From assembly GCA_016935955.1 (NCBI GenBank), contig JAFGPY010000274.1:1-13712 (forward strand): 13,712 nt of DNA. Reading direction: 5' to 3'. Positions 6,738-12,307 of the stretch are shown here, piece by piece. The notes below the pieces were generated by a model. It ran no database searches. It worked only from the letters and a program-made list of their open reading frames with translations, and was not told the DNA's origin. The position numbers and the translations under genes are program-made. The stretch comes from Planctomycetota bacterium. Its GTDB lineage: Bacteria; Planctomycetota; Phycisphaerae; FEN-1346; JAACEH01. How positions within the stretch are numbered: position 1 is the first letter of the stretch; the number at the start of each line of letters is the position of its first letter.

Positions 6738-7618
6738 GCGACAAGCGCGTGCTGGTCATCGGAACCCAGGCCCGGCCGACCGTCCACGAGGCGATCGAGC
6801 AGTTGCGGCCCGTGATCGAGCGGCACGCGGAAGCGGTCGTGCAGGACCTGGAGTGCGAGACGCCGCTGCCCGAGGGCGACATCGCTCTGGCCGTGGTGGT
6901 CGGCGGCGACGGATCGATCCTGAAGGCCTCGCGGCGCCTGGCGCCGGCCGGCGTGCCGTGCCTGGGGGTCAACGTCGGGCGGTTGGGATTCCTGGCCGGA
7001 TTCTCCGTGGAAGAAGTGGCGGATGCCCTGGCGGCCGTCCTCGAAGACCGGGCCCGCCACGTCGAGCGGATGATGCTGGCCGTACGGATCGAGAAGTGCG
7101 ACGGCCACCACTTGGCCGAGACGGCCCTGAACGACGTCGTCTTCACCCAAGGCGCCAGCCGCCGCATGATCGGCGTTTCGGTGGACATCAACGGCGAGGC
7201 CGTGGCCGCATACCACGGCGACGGCGTCGTCCTGGCCACGCCGACGGGCTCGACGGCGTACAACCTTGCGGCCGGCGGCCCGATCATCGAGTGGAGCCTC
7301 GAAGCGATGGTCATCACGCCGATCTGCCCGCACATGCTGACGCACCGCTCGATCGCCATCAGCAGCGACTCGGTGGTGAAGATGCATCTGGCCGAGGCCG
7401 AGCGCGAGTCGACCTGCATCATCGACGGCCAGGTCCAGGTGCCGCTCGTGGCCGGCGACGTCGTCCGCGTGACCCGCGCCCCGCACGGACTGGTCATGAT
7501 CGAGAACCCGCAACGGTCGCGGTTCGAAACGCTGCGCGAGAAGCTCCATTGGAGCCATCCGCCGCGCTACGCCCGCGGCATGCCCGGCCACCCGCCGCCG
7601 GTGAAACCGAAGGAGTGA
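6734..7618 (+). CDS. nadK: NAD kinase (ATP/polyphosphate-dependent)
   Basis: NadK phosphorylates NAD to NADP and is the only route to NADP. In this run it would supply the cofactor that DXR reduces and uses after DXS. The 294-residue protein has the family motif GGDGS (57-61, active Asp59), NVGRLGFLAGF at about 79-89, the substrate-binding LNDVV (Asn133-Asp134), and GDGVVLATPTGSTAY (162-176). Its C-terminal domain is the usual beta-sandwich, and IIDGQ near residue 234 is conserved. A short Pro/Lys-rich tail after about residue 276 looks unstructured. The ATG overlaps the dxs stop by 4 bases, and only 7 bases separate its stop from the ferredoxin gene, so it sits well inside the operon. Family assignment is firm. 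Confidence 0.95.
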   Translation: MSDKRVLVIGTQARPTVHEAIEQLRPVIERHAEAVVQDLECETPLPEGDIALAVVVGGDGSILKASRRLAPAGVPCLGVNVGRLGFLAGFSVEEVADALAAVLEDRARHVERMMLAVRIEKCDGHHLAETALNDVVFTQGASRRMIGVSVDINGEAVAAYHGDGVVLATPTGSTAYNLAAGGPIIEWSLEAMVITPICPHMLTHRSIAISSDSVVKMHLAEAERESTCIIDGQVQVPLVAGDVVRVTRAPHGLVMIENPQRSRFETLREKLHWSHPPRYARGMPGHPPPVKPKE

Positions 7619-7625
7619 CAGCGCG

Positions 7626-7829
7626 ATGCCCGAGGTTCGCATACTTCGCCACTACTGCAAGGGCTGCGGCCTGTGTGTGGCCGTTTGCCCGGTCCATTGC
7701 CTGCGGATGAGCGACGAGGTGACGCCCGGCGGCGTGCAGCCGGCCGAGGTGGTCGAGACGATCGACTGCACCGGCTGCCTGCAATGCCACACGGTCTGTC
7801 CGGACTCGGCCATCGAAGTCTATGAATGA
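7626..7829 (+). CDS. Two-[4Fe-4S] ferredoxin subunit of a 2-oxoacid:ferredoxin oxidoreductase
   Basis: This 67-residue protein has two complete CxxCxxCxxxCP cluster motifs, Cys11/14/17/21 and Cys48/51/54/58, the layout of the delta (ferredoxin) subunit of 2-oxoacid:ferredoxin oxidoreductases. It would pass electrons from the cluster in the beta subunit to a soluble ferredoxin. The linker between motifs (about 25 residues) is longer than in clostridial ferredoxins and typical of KorD/VorD-like subunits. AAGGAG at 7610-7615, overlapping the nadK 3' end, precedes the ATG by 10 bases. Its stop overlaps an ATG of the vorB frame, so the two are tightly linked. The complex assignment comes from context plus motif spacing; free use as an electron carrier is also possible. 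Confidence 0.9.
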   Translation: MPEVRILRHYCKGCGLCVAVCPVHCLRMSDEVTPGGVQPAEVVETIDCTGCLQCHTVCPDSAIEVYE

Positions 7830-7876
7830 CCTCGCGCGAGACGACCGCGCCGCGAGCGACGACGGAGCAACAAGCT

Positions 7877-8938
7877 ATGGTCAAGACGGAACGCGTGCTG
7901 ATTACCGGTAACGAGGCGGCCGCCGAGGGTGCGGTGCGCGGCGGGTGCCGCTTCTACTTCGGCTACCCGATCACGCCGCAGAACGATGTGCCGGAGTACA
8001 TGTCGCGCCGCATGCCGGAAGTCGACGGCACGTTCATCCAGGCCGAGAGCGAGCTGGCGGCCATCAGCCTGTGCCACGGCGCCGCCGCGGCCGGGGCCGT
8101 GCCGATGACGTCCTCCAGTTCGCCGGGCGTCAGCCTGAAACAGGAAGGCATCAGCTACCTGGCGGGCTGCGAACTGCCGGCGCTGATCCTGAATGTGCAG
8201 CGCGGCGGGCCGGGCCTCGGCGACGTCCGCTGCGCCCAGGGCGACTACTGGCAGTCGACGCGCGGCGGGGGGCACGGCGATTACTTCTGCCTGGTCCTGG
8301 CGCCGCACACGGCCCAGGAGTGCTGCGACCTGGCGGCCCTGGGCATGCATCTGGCCGAGAAATGGCGCAACCCGGTCCTGCTGCTGAGCGACCAGCAGGT
8401 GGGCCAGATGATGGAACCGGTTGACTTGCCGGCGATGAGCCAGCCGGCCGTCGGAGAACCGGAGTGGGCCATGACCGGCGCTGCCGGCGGACGGCCGCGC
8501 AACTACATCCACAGCTACTGCGGCCGGCCGAACGAACTGGTCGAGTGGAACGAGAAGCTCATCGCCAAGTACGAGCGCATGACGACCGAGGAAGTCCGAT
8601 ACGAGACCGTCCAGACCGACGACGCGGAACTGCTGCTGGTGGGCTACGGCACGAGCGCCCGGCTGGCCAAGGCGGCCGTGGCCAACTGCCGGGCCCGCGG
8701 GCTGAAGGTGGGCCTCGTGCGGCCGATCACGCTGTGGCCGTTCCCGACGGAGGTTCTGTCGCGGCTGGCCCGGACGGTCCGCAAGATGCTGGTGGTCGAG
8801 ATGTCGTGGGGCCAGATGGTCGAGGACGTTCGCCTGGCGGTCAATGGCCGCGTGGAGGTGGACCTGCTGAACACCTTTGGCGGCGCGGTGCCCCGAGTGC
8901 CGGACATCGAGGCACGCATCGAGGCCCTGTTGGCCTGA
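7877..8938 (+). CDS. vorB: 2-oxoacid:ferredoxin oxidoreductase alpha subunit, VorB type
   Basis: The alpha subunit carries the pyrimidine-binding and C-terminal transketolase-like domains of an oxygen-sensitive enzyme. The complex oxidatively decarboxylates a 2-oxoacid with CoA, giving acyl-CoA, CO2 and reduced ferredoxin. The 353 residues include GNEAAAEGAVRGGCRFYFGY (11-30), PITPQND (31-37), AESE (56-59), TSSSSPGVSLKQEG (78-91), RGGPGLGD and GGGHGDY. The wording TSSSSPG and PQND matches proteins annotated VorB (3-methyl-2-oxobutanoate) better than KorA, which typically reads TSGPG. Specificity for branched-chain over 2-oxoglutarate substrates is therefore likely but unproven. The start at 7877 has GGAG nine bases upstream; the ATG at 7826 would add 17 unconserved residues. 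A palindromic repeat follows the stop, before vorA. Confidence 0.9.
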   Translation: MVKTERVLITGNEAAAEGAVRGGCRFYFGYPITPQNDVPEYMSRRMPEVDGTFIQAESELAAISLCHGAAAAGAVPMTSSSSPGVSLKQEGISYLAGCELPALILNVQRGGPGLGDVRCAQGDYWQSTRGGGHGDYFCLVLAPHTAQECCDLAALGMHLAEKWRNPVLLLSDQQVGQMMEPVDLPAMSQPAVGEPEWAMTGAAGGRPRNYIHSYCGRPNELVEWNEKLIAKYERMTTEEVRYETVQTDDAELLLVGYGTSARLAKAAVANCRARGLKVGLVRPITLWPFPTEVLSRLARTVRKMLVVEMSWGQMVEDVRLAVNGRVEVDLLNTFGGAVPRVPDIEARIEALLA

Positions 8939-8963
8939 CGGCCCGTTGAAGACTCGATGGTTA

Positions 8964-9023
8964 GGGTGCCATGTCTGCCCCGCAGGCATGCGGCATGCTT
9001 CTGCAAGCAGAAGCATGGCACCC
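8964..9023. repeat. 60-bp palindromic repeat between vorB and vorA
   Basis: The outer arms are GGGTGCCATG (8964-8973) and CATGGCACCC (9014-9023). Inside, CATGCTTCTG (8994-9003) and CAGAAGCATG (9008-9017) form a perfect 10-bp stem with a CAAG loop that competes with the outer pairing, and TGCC/GGCA flank CCGCA in the left half. Such nested palindromes look like a dispersed intergenic repeat rather than a terminator, since no T-run follows. It ends 27 bases before the vorA ATG. Confidence 0.7.
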
Positions 9024-9038
9024 CGCGGCGGATGTGAC

Positions 9039-9044
9039 AGGAAG
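9039..9044 (+). promoter_or_regulatory. Ribosome binding site that sets the vorA start
   Basis: AGGAAG ends 6 bases before the ATG at 9051. The frame is open upstream as far as 8877, overlapping vorB and the palindrome, but that extension is unlike the family, so 9051 is the credible start. Confidence 0.65.
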
Positions 9045-9050
9045 CGATCC

Positions 9051-9818
9051 ATGACAGAGACGAAACTGAAATTGAAGGCGGGACGCGCGAAATCGCTGCT
9101 GCCGGCGACGACGCACTATTGCCCGGGTTGCGGCCACGGCGTGGTGCACCGGCTGATCTGCGAGATCATCGACGAGTGGGACATTCGCGGCAACGTGATC
9201 GGCATGGCCCCGGTCGGTTGCGCGGTGATCGCCTACAACTACCTGGACATCGACATGTGCGAGGCGGCCCATGGCCGCACGCCCGAGGTCGCCGTGGGCA
9301 TCAAGCGCGTGCGGCCCGACAAGCTGGTCTTCAGCTACCAGGGCGACGGCGACCTGGCGGCCATCGGGACCAACGAAATCATCCACGTGGCCAACCGCGG
9401 CGAGAACATCACCGTGATCTTCATCAACAACACGTGCTACGGGATGACGGGCGGACAGATGGCCCCGACGACGCTGGTCGGCCAGCGGACGTCGACAACG
9501 CCCAAGGGCCGCAGCCTGATCGGCGAAGGGCCGCCGCTCAGGGTGTGCGAGTTGCTGGCCCCGCTGGAGCGCGTGGCATACCTGGAGCGGCGGATGGTGA
9601 CGTCGCCCAAGGAAATCCGCCGCGTGAAGAACGCGATCAAGAAGGCGTTCCGCGTGCAGCAGCAGGAGAAGGGCTTCTCGATGGTCGAGATTCTGTCGCC
9701 CTGCCCGACGCATTGGCGCATGGCGCCGCCGAAGTGTGCGGCCTTCATCGAGGAGCACCTGACGAAGGTGTTCCCGGTGGGCGTGATCAAGGACACGACA
9801 TCCCCCGGCGCAGCCTGA
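9051..9818 (+). CDS. vorA: 2-oxoacid:ferredoxin oxidoreductase beta subunit, VorA type (thiamine-diphosphate binding)
   Basis: The beta subunit binds thiamine diphosphate and one [4Fe-4S] cluster and pairs with vorB to form the active site. In 255 residues it shows HYCPGCGHG (22-30), with cluster cysteines at 24 and 27 and probable further ligands at Cys57 (APVGC) and Cys218 (SPCP). The cofactor motif is GDGD (98-101) with AIGTNEIIH, and NNTCYGMTGGQ (126-136) completes the metal site. YNYLDIDMCEAAHGR (62-76) is characteristic of the VorA-like group. The start at 9051 is set by AGGAAG and by the family N-terminus. The gap of 112 bases after vorB is unusual in this compact run and is filled by a palindromic repeat; vorC follows after 28 bases. 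Confidence 0.92.
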   Translation: MTETKLKLKAGRAKSLLPATTHYCPGCGHGVVHRLICEIIDEWDIRGNVIGMAPVGCAVIAYNYLDIDMCEAAHGRTPEVAVGIKRVRPDKLVFSYQGDGDLAAIGTNEIIHVANRGENITVIFINNTCYGMTGGQMAPTTLVGQRTSTTPKGRSLIGEGPPLRVCELLAPLERVAYLERRMVTSPKEIRRVKNAIKKAFRVQQQEKGFSMVEILSPCPTHWRMAPPKCAAFIEEHLTKVFPVGVIKDTTSPGAA

Positions 9819-9846
9819 CGGCGACGGGGCACGAGAGGACGCGGCA

Positions 9847-10395
9847 ATGGAAGAACGCATACTGATCGCCGGGGCCGGAGGCCAGGGCGCGCTGACGATC
9901 GGCAAGTTCGTGGCCCGGGTGGGCATGGAGAAGCATCGCGTGACGTACTTCCCGAGCTACGGGGCGGAGGTCCGCGGAGGCACGGCTCATTGCCACGTGG
10001 TCATCAGCGACAGCGAGATCGCCACACCCGTCGTCGAGGAAGCGACGGTCCTGGTGCTGATGAACCAGATGTCGTACGACCGTTTCGCCGAGCGGTTGAA
10101 CGACGACGGGCTGATGCTGCTGAACTCGTCGATGATCGAGACCGACGGGGCGAAGCCTCGCGGCCGGGTGGTGGGCATTCCCGCGTCGCAACTGGCCGGC
10201 GAGATGGGCGACATCCGCGTGGCCAACATGATCCTGACCGGGGCGCTGAACCACTACAAACAGATCATGGACGAGGCGGGGTTCCTGGCCGTGATGCAGG
10301 AGATGCTCGGCAAGGAACCTTCGAAGGTCAAGCTGTTCGACCTGAACAAGACGGCGTTTCGCATCGGGGCCGAGCAGGCCGCAAAGCTGGGCTGA
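9847..10395 (+). CDS. vorC: 2-oxoacid:ferredoxin oxidoreductase gamma subunit
   Basis: This 182-residue protein is the gamma domain (POR family), which in such enzymes takes part in CoA binding and holds the complex together. The glycine-rich GAGGQG (9-14) and SYGAEVRGGTAHC (37-49) are the two hallmark motifs, followed by a Rossmann-like core with LMNQMSYDRF. Length matches free-standing KorC/VorC subunits. GAGAGGA at 9833-9839 precedes the ATG by 7 bases. With the ferredoxin, alpha and beta genes upstream it completes a four-subunit set in the order delta-alpha-beta-gamma. A GC hairpin 27 bases after the stop probably marks the operon end. The gamma assignment is firm; substrate depends on the alpha/beta pair. 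Confidence 0.92.
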   Translation: MEERILIAGAGGQGALTIGKFVARVGMEKHRVTYFPSYGAEVRGGTAHCHVVISDSEIATPVVEEATVLVLMNQMSYDRFAERLNDDGLMLLNSSMIETDGAKPRGRVVGIPASQLAGEMGDIRVANMILTGALNHYKQIMDEAGFLAVMQEMLGKEPSKVKLFDLNKTAFRIGAEQAAKLG

Positions 10396-10421
10396 CCGGC
10401 TGCACGCGAGAAGAGACCCCC

Positions 10422-10453
10422 TGCCCCACGGCCCCGCGAGCGGCTGTGGGGCA
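10422..10453 (+). terminator. GC-rich hairpin after vorC, probable transcript end
   Basis: TGCCCCAC (10422-10429) and GTGGGGCA (10446-10453) form a perfect 8-bp stem around a 16-base loop that can itself pair GCC with GGC. No T-run follows, so it may mark a Rho-dependent or processed 3' end rather than a classical intrinsic terminator. Its place between vorC and a separately promoted gene supports the role. Confidence 0.5.
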
Positions 10454-10545
10454 TTGCGTTGCGCCGGCGCCCCAGGTGTCCGCACCGCGGCCTCCCGCCG
10501 ACAGGGACCCCAGGCGGCCCAAACCGACGGAACCAAGATTGGGTC

Positions 10546-10574
10546 GTGATCGGGGGCGGAAGTTCCGATACAAT
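10546..10574 (+). promoter_or_regulatory. Candidate promoter for the exported TPR protein gene
   Basis: TACAAT (10569-10574) matches the -10 consensus at 5 of 6 positions. GTGATC 17 bases upstream is a weak -35 (3 of 6). The predicted start near 10581 would give a leader of about 71 bases that begins close to an AAGGAGG sequence (10584-10590), followed by the gene's own AAGGAGG before the ATG at 10652. Confidence 0.45.
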
Positions 10575-10651
10575 AGATGAATGAAGGAGGATGCAATCAG
10601 CACCCAATGACGCTTTTAGCCAGTCCAGCCTGACGAGCAAGGAGGTGCGTC

Positions 10652-12082
10652 ATGTCAGGAAAAACGACTCGAATCGCGGTCGCGGCGGCGCTCGTAGTGG
10701 CCACGGCGTCGGCGGCTGCGGCCCAACGGTCGGTGGACCTGCGCATCAATCTCTCGACCCAGCCGGTGTACAGTTCATACGACCGCCGACCGATCAACAT
10801 GGACTACGCCCGGGCCTCCAGTCTTCTGGGGTCGGGCAACATCCGTGGCGGCAAGGCCCTGATGATCAACCGCAATTTCCTCGAAGACCGCTACTTCAGC
10901 GGATCGCTGACGCGGTTCTACCGCGACACGGTGGGCGTCCAGGACGTTAACTCGGGCATGTCGTACGGGGTCGCGCAGCCGTACTTTCGTCCCGGCAGCC
11001 TGACGACGAACACGAGTTCGCTGATGACGCGACAGGTTCGCTCGGCCGATCCGTTCGGCGTGGCGGCGCAGCCCTTTGGCGGCGCGTCGTCGCCGTTCAG
11101 CGTGACGTATTCGGTTCCGGCCAGCACGCAACCGGTGTTGTACCGGGCCCAGTTCCCGGCGCAGTACAACCTGGGCTCGATACGGTCGGAGATTTCACCC
11201 GAGTCGTTGGAGTATTCCACGACTTCGCTCCTGTCGCGGCAACAGATGTACCAACAGGCGCTGCCTCGGCCCACCAACAGCATGATCCAGGCGGGCCTGG
11301 CCGACGAAGAGACGCCGGTGGACAGGTGGACGCGCATGCGCAACGCCGCGCTGAATCCCGACGCGGAAGGCCTTTCGCTGCAGCCGAACGCCGCAACGCC
11401 CGGTGAACGATCGTGGCGCGATCCGACGACGCAGCCGACTCCCGAGTTCCAGCGGTTCGCCACGCCGGAGCCGGCGTACGATGATGAGGACGGCTCCGCC
11501 GGCTACACGATGAAGCTGCGCCGGACGGACGAGTCGGCGACGGGAGATTTCGAGAGCGCCCAGCCGACGGAGTACCTGTTCCCGAAGGAAGCCGCCGAGA
11601 TTCTGCTGTCTCCCGAGCGGCCGAGGAAACTCGACGAGCAGTACTACCAGTTGGGCCTGCTGGACCTCGACGCCGGGGCGTACGAGCAGGCCGCCGACGC
11701 CTTCAAGCAGTCGGGCACGCTCAACCTTCAGCGAAGCTGGGATGCCGGCCGGTACGAGGGCTGGTCGTGGCTGCTGTGCAACCAGTTCCACCGTGCGGCC
11801 AATATCCTCCAACGAACGCTGACCGAGAAGCCCGAGCAGATCGACCCGGCGTTCCGGCTGACCAGCGTGATGGATCGCGCCGAGGACTGGCAGGCGGCCG
11901 AGAAGGCCCTCCAGACCGTCCTGGCCGAACGGCCGGACAGCGCGACGCATGCGTTCCTGCTGGCCTACCTGAGAATCTTCCTTGGGCGGCCGGCCGAGGC
12001 CCAGGCCCTACTGCCCGTGGCCGAGAAGAACAGCGAGTACGCCGAGGCGGCCCGACTGCTGCGTGAGAAGACAATACCCTGA
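10652..12082 (+). CDS. Exported tetratricopeptide-repeat protein of unknown function
   Basis: The 476-residue product begins with a clear Sec signal peptide: MSGKTTR, a hydrophobic Ala/Val stretch (8-20) and a likely AAA cleavage site near residue 24 before QRSVDL. Residues 25-210 are rich in Ser, Tyr, Asn and Gln, look beta-structured and match no family I recognise. Residues 215-310 are Pro/Asp/Thr-rich and probably a flexible linker. From about 326 to 470 come three or four TPR-like helical pairs, for example YYQLGLLDLDAGAYEQAADA (331-350), and one with the conserved pattern AEKALQTVLAERPDS. TPR units usually bind other proteins, so a periplasmic or envelope scaffold is a reasonable guess. 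AAGGAGG lies 8 bases before the ATG. The gene has its own promoter and terminator and looks monocistronic. Function is unknown. Confidence 0.85.
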   Translation: MSGKTTRIAVAAALVVATASAAAAQRSVDLRINLSTQPVYSSYDRRPINMDYARASSLLGSGNIRGGKALMINRNFLEDRYFSGSLTRFYRDTVGVQDVNSGMSYGVAQPYFRPGSLTTNTSSLMTRQVRSADPFGVAAQPFGGASSPFSVTYSVPASTQPVLYRAQFPAQYNLGSIRSEISPESLEYSTTSLLSRQQMYQQALPRPTNSMIQAGLADEETPVDRWTRMRNAALNPDAEGLSLQPNAATPGERSWRDPTTQPTPEFQRFATPEPAYDDEDGSAGYTMKLRRTDESATGDFESAQPTEYLFPKEAAEILLSPERPRKLDEQYYQLGLLDLDAGAYEQAADAFKQSGTLNLQRSWDAGRYEGWSWLLCNQFHRAANILQRTLTEKPEQIDPAFRLTSVMDRAEDWQAAEKALQTVLAERPDSATHAFLLAYLRIFLGRPAEAQALLPVAEKNSEYAEAARLLREKTIP

Positions 12083-12104
12083 CCGTCCATCCGGTTCGAT
12101 TCCT

Positions 12105-12142
12105 CCGGCCGGCGTCACTCGACGACGTCGGCCGGTTTTCTT
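12105..12142 (+). terminator. Intrinsic terminator after the TPR protein gene
   Basis: CCGGCCGGCGTC (12105-12116) pairs with GACGTCGGCCGG (12124-12135) over 12 bp with one G-T pair and a 7-base loop, followed at once by TTTTCTT (12136-12142). This is a classical Rho-independent terminator 22 bases after the stop codon. Confidence 0.85.
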
Positions 12143-12253
12143 GCGCCTCTGGAGCCCCCCCGGAATCAGGCGTATCCCAACCCACAAGCCACCACGGACC
12201 GCCCCCGCGGCGTCCGGAGGTCCTTGCGGCAGGGCAACAATCCGCCCTGTCCG

Positions 12254-12281
12254 TTGAACGGCGACGGCCAGACGCTATAAT
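12254..12281 (+). promoter_or_regulatory. Sigma70-type promoter for the PocR-GAF-phosphatase gene
   Basis: TTGAAC (12254-12259, 4 of 6) and a perfect TATAAT (12276-12281) are 16 bases apart. The expected start near 12288 leaves a leader of only about 20 bases, with no good Shine-Dalgarno sequence before the ATG at 12308, so translation may rely on a short unstructured leader. This is the best promoter match in the window. Confidence 0.7.
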
Positions 12282-12307
12282 GAGGCCGCTTGTGTGTGAC
12301 CGATACG

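Noticed and set aside
8877..9050. Upstream extension of the vorA frame
   Set aside because: It overlaps the vorB 3' end and the palindromic repeat, has no family similarity, and the AGGAAG site supports the ATG at 9051.
10591..10950. 119-codon frame starting at ATG 10591
   Set aside because: It overlaps the signal-peptide protein in another frame, its ATG abuts the ribosome binding site with no spacing, and its composition is a shadow pattern.
12080..12116. GGTTCGATTCC resembling a tRNA T-loop
   Set aside because: The flanking bases do not form a T stem or acceptor stem, and the right half belongs to the intrinsic terminator hairpin.
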